NCBI RefSeq assembly: GCF_001956985.1
Contig: NZ_CP019082.1
Location: 868,001-932,000 of the forward strand
Length of the DNA stretch: 64,000 nt
Direction of reading: 5' to 3'
From: Paludisphaera borealis
Lineage (GTDB): Bacteria; Planctomycetota; Planctomycetia; Isosphaerales; Isosphaeraceae
Each line of letters begins with the position of its first letter. The stretch's first letter is position 1. This document shows, piece after piece, positions 35,479 to 44,323 of the stretch. The notes under the pieces are model-generated. The model searched no databases. It was not told the DNA's origin and saw nothing but the letters and a program-made list of their open reading frames with translations. The position numbers and the translations under genes are program-made.

Positions 35479-38127
35479 TTACTCCGTCGGCCGGGCCGAG
35501 GCGCGGAGCATGGCGGCCATGCCTTCGAACAGGGCGCCGAGGGTGTCGGCGGCTTCGGCGGGGGCTTCGATGACGAGGTTGCCGTTGGGCTCGCGGCGGA
35601 CGCTCAACTGCGAGAACAGCCGGCGGACCTCGCCGTCGCTGGCCGGCATCGCGGCCCTTCGCTCCTCGATCACGGTGGTCTCGCTGACGACCGCGACCGG
35701 GTCGCGCGATTCGTCGCCGGCCTCGATCAACTCGTCGAACCGGTCGGCGACCGCGTCGTCGAGGGCCGCGTCGGCCAGCTCGACGGTCTCGGTCTCGTCG
35801 TCCACCCCCCCGCCCCCTCGGGCGGCTTCAGCGATCGAGTCTTCGTAGAGCTTCTGGACGCGGCTCAAGAACGAGCCGGCGTTCTCGAACTGGATGGAGT
35901 CGCTCTGGCCGTCGAAGAGGCCCTTGAAGAACGCCTGCTTCGAGCCGACCAGATCGGCGATCCGTGATTCGATCCCCTGCTCCGCGATCAGGTTGTAGAC
36001 GTCGATCGGCAGGTTCTGGCCGATCCGGTAGATGCGGCCGATCCGCTGTTCGAGGACGGCGGGGTTCCAGGGGAGTTCGAGGTTGACGACGGAGTTCGCC
36101 GCGCGCTGGAGGTTGAGCCCGACGCCGCCGGCGTCGCTGGCGAAGAGAATGCGGAACGTCGGGTCGTCGTGGAATTCGACGATGTTCTGGGTGCGCCGCC
36201 TGGGGTTCTCGGCGCCGGTGAAGAAGCCCGCGCGGAGGTTTTCCTCGGCGAGCAAGTCGCTGACCGCCCAGTGCGCCAGGTGGAGCATCCGCCGCCACTG
36301 GCTGAAGACGACGACCTTGCGGCCCTGGTCGAGCACGAGCTGGCGAATGAGCTGGCGCAGCTCGATCAGCTTGGGGGCCGACAGGCTCTTGAGCACGCCG
36401 TCGTCGGGGCTTCGGCGGCGGATCGACGGCCAGACGTCCTCGAACCGAAGCTGGGCCAGGCCGTTGGAGATGATCCGCTGCGTGGTCAACAGGCTCATCA
36501 ACCGGAGGAATTCGTGCTGCTTGAGCGGACGGATCATCGAGATGCGGACGAGCTGCGCGATCGGCTGGTTGAGCGCGTCGTGCTCCTCCATCTGCTCTTC
36601 GGTCATCTCGATCGGCACCCGGACGTCGGTGCGGGGCGGAAGCTGGTCGAGCACCTCCTGCCGGACCCGCCGGAGCATGCACGGCGCGAGCCGCTCGCGG
36701 AGCGTGTCGAGGTTGCGGACGCCGACGACCTCCTTGCGGCCGTCGGCCCGGACGGCGTGGACCGCCGGCAGCCGCCACTTGGGCTCGAGCGCCATGTCGT
36801 CGACCCACTCGACCACCGACGCCAGCTCCTCGACCCGGTTCTCCATCGGCGTCCCGGTCAGCACCAGCCGGTACCGCGGATTCAAGCCCTTCACCGAGAG
36901 CGCCGTCTTGGTCGCCCAGTTCTTGATCCGCTGCGCCTCGTCGAGCACAACCAGGTCGGGCGCCCAGCCCCGCACCATCTCCAGGTCGCGAAGCAATTGC
37001 TCATAGTTGATGATGAGGAAGCCTTCATTGCAGCGTTCGTAAATCCGTTGCCGTTCGGCGGGCGGCCCGTCGACGACCTGGACCAAGAGGTCCGAGAACT
37101 GAGCCCACTCGCGGGCCCACTGGGGCTTGAGCGCCGCCGGCGCGATGATCAGCCCGCGCTTCGCCCGCCCGGCCCGCCACAGGACGTTGCAGCAGGCGAT
37201 CGCCTGCGCCGTCTTGCCCAGCCCCATGTCGTCGGCCAGCAGTAGGCGCGTGGTCCGCAGGAACCGGTTCACCCCCTCGCGCTGATACGGATACAGCGGC
37301 CGCGAAAGCCCCTTGAAGGTGTTCTTCAGGTTCGACGGCCCGACCACGCCGCGGATGATCCGCGTGAGCCTCGCCTGCTCTTGGGCCAGCAAGGCATGCA
37401 CCGCCGGATCGAGGCCGCGATCGCCCGGCGTCTTCGGCCCGACCGCCAGCAACGATTCGACGACGGCGAGCCGCTTCTCAGGCGCGTCGCGAAAGGCGTT
37501 CTTGACGAGGCCGTCGCCCTGGGCGTCGACCTTGAACAGGCCGCGCGGGGCGTCCTTCCCCGCGCCTCGCCAGACGACGCGCTCCAGCCAGTCGCCGAAG
37601 CCGACCAGCGGGCGGATCGGGTCCCACGTCAGCCCCTCGACATCGGCGTCCGTCGCGGTCTCGGCCTGTTCCTTGATCGCCCGGGCCAGCAGCCGGGGCC
37701 GGGAGTACAGATGCTCAACGACGGCCAGGACGTGCTTGCAGACGCCGAGCGAATTCTTGAGGAAGTCGGGGCAGTCGCATCGGCCGACGATCGGATCGAC
37801 GCCCGAGGCGACCGTGTGGTACGGCCGTGAGTTCGACCCCTTGCGGCGGGTCGCGTACCGTCCGAGCGTCCGCCCGTCGGCCGGCCGGGCGTCGATCCGC
37901 AGCTCGTCCTTCCGCGCCGATTCCAGGCGCCGCAAGAGGGCGTCGACCGCCTCGACCCGCACCGGCCACTCGTCGGCCGGAACGATGCTCATCACATGCC
38001 GGGCCAGCGCCTCGGCCGGGATCGCGCCCCCCTTCCTGCCGATCCGACCGACGAGGACCCCGAGCGCCTCCGACTCGGGATCGGTCGGTTCATCTTCGGT
38101 CTCGAACTCGATGCCAGCCAGACTCAT
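35479..38127 (-). CDS. SWIM zinc-finger SNF2-type helicase
   Basis: 882 aa from 38127. The N-terminal third has a SWIM zinc finger (CDCPDF...GVCKHVLAVVEH, CxC and CxH), then the two RecA lobes: motif I ADDMGLGKTAQ, motif Ia, DEAQRIKN (motif II), LTGTPMENRVEEL (III), VVFSQWRRML, SDAGGVGLNLQ and ELPWNPAVLEQRIGRIYRIG (VI). SNF2 enzymes translocate on double-stranded DNA and remodel bound proteins. A C-terminal acidic region (ELADAALDDAVADRFDELIE) follows. A GTG at 38175, overlapping the pgi stop as GTGA, would add 16 polar residues, so the start is uncertain. It ends a run after DUF202 and pgi. Confidence 0.94.
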   Translation of the reverse strand: MSLAGIEFETEDEPTDPESEALGVLVGRIGRKGGAIPAEALARHVMSIVPADEWPVRVEAVDALLRRLESARKDELRIDARPADGRTLGRYATRRKGSNSRPYHTVASGVDPIVGRCDCPDFLKNSLGVCKHVLAVVEHLYSRPRLLARAIKEQAETATDADVEGLTWDPIRPLVGFGDWLERVVWRGAGKDAPRGLFKVDAQGDGLVKNAFRDAPEKRLAVVESLLAVGPKTPGDRGLDPAVHALLAQEQARLTRIIRGVVGPSNLKNTFKGLSRPLYPYQREGVNRFLRTTRLLLADDMGLGKTAQAIACCNVLWRAGRAKRGLIIAPAALKPQWAREWAQFSDLLVQVVDGPPAERQRIYERCNEGFLIINYEQLLRDLEMVRGWAPDLVVLDEAQRIKNWATKTALSVKGLNPRYRLVLTGTPMENRVEELASVVEWVDDMALEPKWRLPAVHAVRADGRKEVVGVRNLDTLRERLAPCMLRRVRQEVLDQLPPRTDVRVPIEMTEEQMEEHDALNQPIAQLVRISMIRPLKQHEFLRLMSLLTTQRIISNGLAQLRFEDVWPSIRRRSPDDGVLKSLSAPKLIELRQLIRQLVLDQGRKVVVFSQWRRMLHLAHWAVSDLLAEENLRAGFFTGAENPRRRTQNIVEFHDDPTFRILFASDAGGVGLNLQRAANSVVNLELPWNPAVLEQRIGRIYRIGQNLPIDVYNLIAEQGIESRIADLVGSKQAFFKGLFDGQSDSIQFENAGSFLSRVQKLYEDSIAEAARGGGGVDDETETVELADAALDDAVADRFDELIEAGDESRDPVAVVSETTVIEERRAAMPASDGEVRRLFSQLSVRREPNGNLVIEAPAEAADTLGALFEGMAAMLRASARPTE

Positions 38128-38171
38128 GGCGGGGTCTCGGTTGGTGGTTGGAGTCTCGGAGGATGCTCGGC

Positions 38172-39764
38172 TCACGGGGCCTGAAACGTGGTGGCGCCGG
38201 GGTGTTCGCCGGGGGTGACGCGGGCGCGGCCGTTGGCGGCGAGGTGTTCTAGGACGAGGTAGACGGCCTCAGCGGCTTCGGGCGCGCCGACGGCGGCGGC
38301 GATCTGATCGGCCGTATGCGGGGTCGCCGACAGGGCCGAGGCCGCCTTGTCCTGGATCGCCAGCACTTCGGCGGCGGCCTTCTTGCCGGCCTCAACGCCC
38401 GGCTGGTGGTAGGCGTTGACGTTCACGAGGCTCGCGTACAGCCCGACGGCCCGCTCGAACAGCGCGATGAGCGCGCCGACGGTCCGGGCGTCGACCCGCG
38501 TCACGGTGATCGTCACCGACTGGCGGTCGTTGGCGAACAGGGCCTCGCGGGTGCCGAGCAAAAAGCCGTGGAGGTAGTCGCCGGGCGTCGCGCCGGGCTC
38601 GACCTCGACCCCGTCGCCGCCGTCTTCGAGCACGCGGACGAACGTCAGGAAGAAGTTGTTGACGCCGTCGCGAAGCTGCTGGACGTACGCATGCTGATCA
38701 GTCGACCCCTTGTTGCCGTAAACGCTGATCCCCTGATCGACGCGGTTGCCGTCGAGGTCCAGCCGCTTGCCCAGCGACTCCATCACGAGCTGCTGGAGGT
38801 ATCGACTGAACAGCAAAAGTCGATCCTTGTAGGGGAGCACGACCATGTCCTTGCGCCCCTTGCCGTCGGTCGCGAGGAACCACATCAGGGCCAGCAGCGC
38901 GGCGGGGTTCTTGGCGGCGTCGTGCGCGCGGGTCGCCTTGTCCATGTCGGCCGCGCCTTCGAGGAGGGCGGTCATGTCGAGGCCCTGGAGCAGGCCCGGC
39001 ACGAGGCCGACGGCGGAGGTCTCGCTGGTCCGGCCGCCGACCCAATCCCACATCGGGAATCGGGCGAGCCAGCCTTCCTTGACGGCGGCCTGGTCGAGCT
39101 TCGAGCCGTCGCCGGTCACGGCCGCCGCGTGCTTGGCGAAATCGAGGCCCGCCGCGCGGTAGGCTTCGGCGATCACGAGCATGCCGTTGCGGGTCTCGGG
39201 CGTGCCGCCGCTCTTGCTCATGACGACGACGAGCGTCTCGTCGAGATTCGCACCCAGCCGCGCGACCTCGCGGGCGATGCCGTCGGGGTCGGTGTTGTCG
39301 ATGAAGTGGGGCTGAAGCTTGTCGATCCCGGGGCCCCCCAGGGCGTCGGCGACGAACATCGGGCCGAGGGCCGAGCCGCCGATGCCGATCGACAGCATCC
39401 GCGTGAATCGTGGCTTGCGCTGGGGCTTGATCGCGCCCGAGTGGACCTGGGCGGCGAAGTCGACCGCCGCGGCGAGCGTCCGGGCGATCTCGTCGGTCAG
39501 GTCCGACGTCGGCGCGAGTTCGGGGGCGCGCAGCCAGTAATGGCCGACCATCCGGTTCTCGTCCGGGTTGGCGATCGCCCCCTTCTCCAGCTCGTCCATC
39601 GCCGCGAACGCGCGGTCGAGCGCCGGCTTCATCCGCTCCAGGTCGGCGTCGTCGAACGCCATCCGGCTGACGTCGAGCGAGACCCCGACCGAGGCGACCT
39701 GACAGAGCGTCCGCTGATAGCGCTTCCAAAGTTCCTGGGCGTTCATTCCGTTCTCGATTCCCAT
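38172..39764 (-). CDS. pgi: glucose-6-phosphate isomerase
   Basis: 530 aa. Family motifs are present: [34 protein letters not shown] (phosphate binding), [33 protein letters not shown] and [14 protein letters not shown] with the catalytic His. It interconverts glucose-6-phosphate and fructose-6-phosphate in the cytoplasm. Two starts are possible, 39764 (taken) and 39746. It is 12 bp downstream of the DUF202 gene and its stop overlaps a possible start of the SNF2 gene, so it is probably part of one transcript with odd partners. A C-terminal helical extension (about 440-530) is longer than in E. coli-type pgi. Confidence 0.95.
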   Translation of the reverse strand: MGIENGMNAQELWKRYQRTLCQVASVGVSLDVSRMAFDDADLERMKPALDRAFAAMDELEKGAIANPDENRMVGHYWLRAPELAPTSDLTDEIARTLAAAVDFAAQVHSGAIKPQRKPRFTRMLSIGIGGSALGPMFVADALGGPGIDKLQPHFIDNTDPDGIAREVARLGANLDETLVVVMSKSGGTPETRNGMLVIAEAYRAAGLDFAKHAAAVTGDGSKLDQAAVKEGWLARFPMWDWVGGRTSETSAVGLVPGLLQGLDMTALLEGAADMDKATRAHDAAKNPAALLALMWFLATDGKGRKDMVVLPYKDRLLLFSRYLQQLVMESLGKRLDLDGNRVDQGISVYGNKGSTDQHAYVQQLRDGVNNFFLTFVRVLEDGGDGVEVEPGATPGDYLHGFLLGTREALFANDRQSVTITVTRVDARTVGALIALFERAVGLYASLVNVNAYHQPGVEAGKKAAAEVLAIQDKAASALSATPHTADQIAAAVGAPEAAEAVYLVLEHLAANGRARVTPGEHPGATTFQAP

Positions 39765-39776
39765 CAGGTCAAGGTG

Positions 39777-40172
39777 CTAAGTCGTCAAAATATGAATCGC
39801 CATCATCATTCCGGCGACGGCCAGCACGGCGGCGAGGGCCATCGAAGCCGACAGGCTCATTTGCGGGTTCGCCACCCCGGCGCGGAGCGCCCGGATGTAC
39901 ACGCGATGACGGACGGCCGCGACCAGACAGACCGCGACGCCGAAGCAGACCATCGTGAATCCGAGGTAGGGCGAGAACTTCGAGTTATACGGACGGCTCG
40001 GGTCCATGATCGCCAGACTCCGGATCAAGAAGCCGAACCGGGCGATCACGAAGCCGAAGCCCATCAGCCCGATCGAGGTCCGCACCCAGGCCAGGTAGGT
40101 GCGCTCGGCGGCCAGGTAGACCCGGGGGTCTTCGATCGGTGGGTGCGTCTCGTGATGTTGGTTCAGGTCCAT
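39777..40172 (-). CDS. DUF202 (YidH-type) small membrane protein
   Basis: 131 aa with three hydrophobic segments. The family signature is YLAAERTYLAWVRTSIGLMG near the N-terminus, then FGFVIARFGFLI, LGFTMVCFGVAVCLVAAV and ALAAVLAVAGMMMAIHIL. The role of YidH proteins is not known. The start at 40172 (MDLNQHHET) is chosen; ATG at 40214 would add 14 residues. It lies 12 bp upstream of pgi, likely in the same transcript. Confidence 0.9.
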   Translation of the reverse strand: MDLNQHHETHPPIEDPRVYLAAERTYLAWVRTSIGLMGFGFVIARFGFLIRSLAIMDPSRPYNSKFSPYLGFTMVCFGVAVCLVAAVRHRVYIRALRAGVANPQMSLSASMALAAVLAVAGMMMAIHILTT

Positions 40173-40241
40173 GCCGGATCGTGTCTCGGGTGAAAAGTCG
40201 TCGAGAGCTATCATACACAGACGCCGACCGCGGCGAGTATG

Positions 40242-40263
40242 CCTTCCCCCCCACCGGGAGAAG
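40242..40263. repeat. CCTTCTCCC palindrome family, degenerate fragment
   Basis: CCTTCCCCCCCACCGGGAGA and two more bases form an incomplete hairpin similar to the left half of the family. It lies between the serine hydrolase and the DUF202 gene and retains no flanking CCCTCATCCG segment. Confidence 0.4.
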
Positions 40264-40293
40264 AGATCATCGCATCGGCAATCGTCTTTGTCG

Positions 40294-41517
40294 TCAGGCC
40301 AGGCCGATCAGGGCGCCGACGGTCTCGTCGCAGGCGCGGGCGACGTCGCCGTCGCCTCGGTTGGCGGCGACGAGAATCCCGAAGTCGCGGGCCGGGGCGA
40401 GCCAGATGGTGCAGTACCAGTAGGTGTTGCTGCCCGAATGGGTCAGCGCCCGGCCTCCGGCCCAGGGCCGATTGACGACGATCCAGCCGGCGGCGTACTG
40501 CGAACCCTTCGGCGCCGTGTGCAGTTCGCGGAACGTCTCGGCCCGGAGCAGCTTGCCGTCGGCCCGCTCGCCGCGAAGGTGGGCGATCGCGAACTTCGCC
40601 CAGTCGGCCGTCGTGCAGTGCACGGTTCCGGCCGGTCCCAGGCAGGCCGCGTTGTCGTGTCGGGTCGCTTCGAGCCGGCCGCGAACCATGTGGTGGCCGA
40701 ACGGCTGGTCGACGGTTCCCGGCCGCCCTTCGCCGGGCGGGCCGAAGCCCGCCGAGAACATGTTGAGCGGCGCGAACAGCCGCTCTTGCATCAAATCTTC
40801 CCAGGGCTGGCCGGTCGCCTGCTCGGCCATCAGGCCCGCCAGCGCGTAGCCGGCGTTCGAGTAGGCGTAGGTCGCTCCCGGCTTCGTGAGCGGCGGCTTC
40901 GACATGAGTTGAAGCATCGCCGAACGCCGCTGTTCGGTCGTCGTCTGGCCGGCGAGCTGCCACCACGAAGCGTCGTGCGGCAGGCCCGCCCGGTGGGTGA
41001 GCAATTGCCAGAGCGTGACCTTCTGAAAGTCGGGATGCAACCCCGGCGCGTCGTCCGGGAAGAGTTCGGAGATCGTCGTCGAGGGCGCGAGCAACTGGTC
41101 CTCGAACAGCGTGCCGATCATCGTCGCCGTCATGGCCTTGGTGCACGAACCGATGTGGATCTGGTCGGTCACGCGGATCGGGTCGGACGAGCCGATCTTG
41201 CGGACGCCGACCGCGCCGATCGCCGTGATCGCGGTCCCCTTGAGGATCGCGCCGATCATGCCGGGCGGCTTGTAGGCTTCGACCATCGGCGCGAGGATCG
41301 TCTCGATCCGGGGATCGCTCGCGAGGCCCGTCTCCCAGGGCTCGAGCACCGGCCGCATCGCCGTGCGGTCGCGAGCGACCACAGGCCGTCGAACCGTGCG
41401 CCGGCCCTTGGTCTGGGGCTTGGGCTCCTGGGCCGAGGCTCGGCCTCCGAGCCCGCCCGCCGCGATCGCCAGCCCTCCCGCCAGGGCCGAACCCAGCCAG
41501 CCGCGCCGATCGATCAT
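40294..41517 (-). CDS. exported class C beta-lactamase-type serine hydrolase
   Basis: 407 aa. A signal peptide (SALAGGLAIAAGGLGGRASA) precedes the penicillin-binding fold. Catalytic SxxK is IGSCTKAM (Ser124, Lys127), the second motif is YAYSNAGY, and the third is LTHSGSN. The sequence also keeps WQLLTHRAGLPHD and GPAGTVHCTTADWAKF, typical of the beta-lactamase-fold esterase/peptidase group rather than true AmpC. It probably cleaves peptides or esters in the envelope; beta-lactam resistance cannot be claimed. The start at 41517 is ATG. Upstream DNA to 41925 is the divergent promoter region. Confidence 0.93.
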   Translation of the reverse strand: MIDRRGWLGSALAGGLAIAAGGLGGRASAQEPKPQTKGRRTVRRPVVARDRTAMRPVLEPWETGLASDPRIETILAPMVEAYKPPGMIGAILKGTAITAIGAVGVRKIGSSDPIRVTDQIHIGSCTKAMTATMIGTLFEDQLLAPSTTISELFPDDAPGLHPDFQKVTLWQLLTHRAGLPHDASWWQLAGQTTTEQRRSAMLQLMSKPPLTKPGATYAYSNAGYALAGLMAEQATGQPWEDLMQERLFAPLNMFSAGFGPPGEGRPGTVDQPFGHHMVRGRLEATRHDNAACLGPAGTVHCTTADWAKFAIAHLRGERADGKLLRAETFRELHTAPKGSQYAAGWIVVNRPWAGGRALTHSGSNTYWYCTIWLAPARDFGILVAANRGDGDVARACDETVGALIGLA

Positions 41518-41925
41518 CGCCGTCTCCCCCTCCTGAGATTCGCAATCGCCCGCATCAGCCGCGTCGACACGGCATCATTCCAGCTTAGATCCCGCGAATC
41601 CGATCCGCAAATGGCGACGGTCGTGTTTCGGTCCGACTCTCGGAGTTCGATCGGTCGGGCGAACTCTGTCGACCGGGCTCGCGCGGCGGCCTTTCCGACT
41701 TGGGCGGCTGTTTCCGGCAAGGATGAATGCAGGTTTTGCAATGCGACCCGCGCGAATGGCGCGGTTGTCGTGGATAGGGAAATTCGAATCCGACGATTGC
41801 AATCGACGGGCTCTCGCGCCCATGCTGGACTTGCCGATTAACGCGGCAGCGGGGCGGCCGTCGCACGATTCGGTTCGACCGATCGACGACGTATTTAAGG
41901 GCTTGAATGGGATGGAGGGTCTTCC
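41518..41925. other. divergent intergenic region
   Basis: 408 bp between the serine hydrolase and the small protein at 41926. It must include promoters in both directions. TATTTA at 41892-41897 could be a -10 box for the plus-strand gene, but no matching -35 is convincing. Several open frames on both strands are short and lack a ribosome-binding site; I see no gene. Confidence 0.5.
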
Positions 41926-42210
41926 ATGGATCGCTTCGTCATGCTCGAAAGACTGCCGACCGGGTTCGTTATTCCTCGGGACATGAAGGACCGGTTGTCT
42001 TACGACGCCGCGACCAAGCGGCTCACGTGCAACGGCTACATGAGCAAGACCGACTTCGATCGGCTCTCGCAGCTCACTCAGGATTGGTCGTTTCGCCGCA
42101 AGCTGGAAGAATTGTTCCGCTCGTGTGCGTACAATGACCAGCCCGACGCTCGCTCTCGCCCTCGCGGCGGCCTGCTTTCGGGGCTGTTGCGGCGGTTCGT
42201 CCCCGGATAA
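41926..42210 (+). CDS. small hypothetical protein upstream of FG-GAP protein
   Basis: 94 aa. The start at 41926 follows GATGGAGGG at 41911-41919. The visible sequence has a hydrophobic/polar pattern (MDRFVMLERLPTGFVIPRDM), then RLTCNGYMSKTDFDRLSQ and LEELFRSCAYN, ending in a basic region (ARSRPRGGLLSGLLRRFV). No signal peptide, membrane helix or known motif. Its tail and the next gene (start 42231) are 20 bp apart, so they may be co-transcribed. Function unknown. Confidence 0.7.
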   Translation: MDRFVMLERLPTGFVIPRDMKDRLSYDAATKRLTCNGYMSKTDFDRLSQLTQDWSFRRKLEELFRSCAYNDQPDARSRPRGGLLSGLLRRFVPG

Positions 42211-42230
42211 GCGAGCGAGTTGGAGTCGAC

Positions 42231-44195
42231 GTGATCATGAGATGGAGCGGGATGGCGGCGTGTGCGTTCCTGTGCCTGGCGGTCGCCGCGCGGGTCGACG
42301 CGGCCGACGGCCTGGAGCGGCTGAAGTACAACAACCCCGGCCTCGTCGTCGACCTCGGCGTCGGCCTCTGGGCCTGGCCGCTGCCGATGGATTTCGACGG
42401 CGACGGCGACCTCGACCTCGTCGTCGCCTGCCCGGACCAGCCGTACAACGGCGTCTACTTCTTCGAGAATGCGACCGGCCCGACCTCGGCCGTCAAGACC
42501 CCGGTCTTCAAGCCGGGTCGGCGCATCAGCAAGGGGTTGCAGAACGTCCAGGTCAGCTACGTCGACGGCCGCCCCCGCGTCCTTTCGCCGGGCTTCGAAT
42601 ACCCCGACTTCCTCAACCGCGGCCTCGACGTCGTCAAGAGTCTCGGCCTGCCCGCGAACATCCACCCGAACAAGGTGCGCGGGAATTTCTGGCGGCTGGT
42701 CGACTATGACGGCGACGGCAAGCTCGACGTCGTCGTCGGCGCCGACGACTGGACCGATTACGGCTGGGACGACGGCTACGACGTCGCCGGCAAGTGGACG
42801 CGCGGCCCGTTGCGCGGGTTCGTCTATGTGATCCGGAACGTGGGCGAGAACGATGCGCCGAAGTATGAGAAACCGTTCCAGGCGACGGCCGCCGGCGCGC
42901 CGATCGAGGTGTTCGGCTGGCCGTCGCCGAACTTCGCCGATTTCGACGGCGACGGCGATCTCGACCTGATCTGCGGCGAATTCCTCGACGGCTTCACGTA
43001 CTTCGAGAACGTCGGCTCGCGGACCCGTCCCGAGTACGCGGCCGGCAAGCGGCTGGCGAACGCCGACGGCCGCCCGCTGGCGATGGACCTGGAGATGATC
43101 ACGCCGACCGCGATCGACTGGGATCTTGACGGAGACGTCGACCTGATCGTCGGCGACGAGGACGGCCGGGTCGCGTTCGTCGAGAACGCCGGCGCGCTCG
43201 CCGCCGACCGCTCGCCCCGGTTCCTGGCGCCTCGCTATTTCCAGCAAGAGGCCGACGACCTGAAATTCGGGGCGCTCGCCACGCCGGTCGGCTTCGACTG
43301 GGACGGCGACGGCGATTTCGACATCCTCTCGGGGAACACGGCCGGCTACATCGGCTTCTTCGAGAACCTGAGCGGGCCCGGCGTCGAGAAGCCGAAATGG
43401 GCCGCGCCGAAGCGGCTGGATGCCGACGGCGCCATGATCCGCGTGATGGCGGGTCCGAACGGCAGCATCCAGGGGCCTTGCGAGGCCAAGTGGGGCTACA
43501 CCACGCTGAGCGTCGCCGACTGGGACTCCGACGGCCGGCCCGACCTGCTCGTCAATTCGATCTGGGGCAAGGTCCAGTGGCATCGCAACATCGGCTCGCG
43601 GACGCAGCCGAAGCTCGCCGCAGCGCAGCCGATCGAGGTGGAATGGAATCAGGGCCGCCCGCAGCCGCACCTGCCTTGGGGCTGGCTTCGGCCCGAGGGC
43701 AAGGCCCTGCTCACGCAATGGCGGACGACGCCGTTCGCGATCGACTGGAACCGCGACGGCATGGTCGACCTGGTGATGCTCGATCACGAAGGCTATCTCA
43801 GCCTCTTCCCTCGCGCCCGGTCCAGCGGCCGGCTGGTCCTCCTGCCTCCACGGCGAGCGTTCTACAAACCCAACGGCGACCCGCTACGGCTCAACGCGGG
43901 CAAGGCCGGCAAGAGCGGCCGGCGCAAGCTCTGCGTCGTCGACTGGGACGGCGACGGCAAGCTCGACCTCCTGCTCAACGCCGCCAACGCCCAGTTCTTC
44001 CGCCAGGTCGACGCCGAGGACGACGTCTGGGCCTTCCGCGACATGGGCCCGCTTTCCAACCAGAACATCGAAGGCCACGACGTCAGCCCCACCGTCGTCG
44101 ACTTCAACGCCGACGGCCTCCCCGACTTCCTCGGCGGCGCCGAAGACGGCCGGTTTTATTACCTTCGCAACCCCGCGACGAAGCTGGGTAAATAG
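42231..44195 (+). CDS. secreted FG-GAP/VCBS-repeat beta-propeller protein
   Basis: 654 aa. After a signal peptide (ACAFLCLAVAARVDA) nine calcium-binding-loop repeats are visible: DFDGDGDLDLV, DYDGDGKLDVV, DFDGDGDLDLI, DWDLDGDVDLI, DWDGDGDFDIL, DWDSDGRPDLL, DWNRDGMVDLV, DWDGDGKLDLL and DFNADGLPDFL. They indicate a propeller with Asp-rich metal loops, as in integrin-like FG-GAP proteins. Such proteins sit outside the cell and bind carbohydrate or other proteins; no ASPIC domain was seen. The start may be GTG 42231 or ATG 42237, following TGGAG. Followed by a palindromic element. Confidence 0.9.
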   Translation: MIMRWSGMAACAFLCLAVAARVDAADGLERLKYNNPGLVVDLGVGLWAWPLPMDFDGDGDLDLVVACPDQPYNGVYFFENATGPTSAVKTPVFKPGRRISKGLQNVQVSYVDGRPRVLSPGFEYPDFLNRGLDVVKSLGLPANIHPNKVRGNFWRLVDYDGDGKLDVVVGADDWTDYGWDDGYDVAGKWTRGPLRGFVYVIRNVGENDAPKYEKPFQATAAGAPIEVFGWPSPNFADFDGDGDLDLICGEFLDGFTYFENVGSRTRPEYAAGKRLANADGRPLAMDLEMITPTAIDWDLDGDVDLIVGDEDGRVAFVENAGALAADRSPRFLAPRYFQQEADDLKFGALATPVGFDWDGDGDFDILSGNTAGYIGFFENLSGPGVEKPKWAAPKRLDADGAMIRVMAGPNGSIQGPCEAKWGYTTLSVADWDSDGRPDLLVNSIWGKVQWHRNIGSRTQPKLAAAQPIEVEWNQGRPQPHLPWGWLRPEGKALLTQWRTTPFAIDWNRDGMVDLVMLDHEGYLSLFPRARSSGRLVLLPPRRAFYKPNGDPLRLNAGKAGKSGRRKLCVVDWDGDGKLDLLLNAANAQFFRQVDAEDDVWAFRDMGPLSNQNIEGHDVSPTVVDFNADGLPDFLGGAEDGRFYYLRNPATKLGK

Positions 44196-44220
44196 AATTT
44201 GTATATGAGTCGTAGTCGTA

Positions 44221-44304
44221 GGGTGGCACGGGTTCGTACTCGACCCCGTGATCGCTTGCCACGGCCTGTCCCACGGGTTCGGACGAACCGAACCCGTGCC
44301 ACCC
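44221..44304. repeat. 84-bp palindromic element (GGGTGGCACGGGTTCG family), copy 2
   Basis: Perfect 16-bp terminal inverted repeats: GGGTGGCACGGGTTCG at 44221-44236 and CGAACCCGTGCCACCC at 44289-44304. The interior keeps CGGCCTGTCCCACGGG, shared with the copy at 10020-10102 (CGGCCTGTCCCCCGGG). It lies between the convergent FG-GAP and GH-like genes. It has no open frame. Confidence 0.75.
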
Positions 44305-44323
44305 ATTGCACTCGTTCGCATCC

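Noticed and set aside
38316-40193. 625-codon plus-strand frame opposite pgi and DUF202
   Set aside because: The minus strand is convincingly pgi and DUF202; the plus frame has no domain and spans two unrelated genes.
40294-41517. Antibiotic-resistance beta-lactamase
   Set aside because: Active-site motifs are of the broad serine hydrolase/esterase group (SCTK, YSN, HSG); resistance cannot be inferred.
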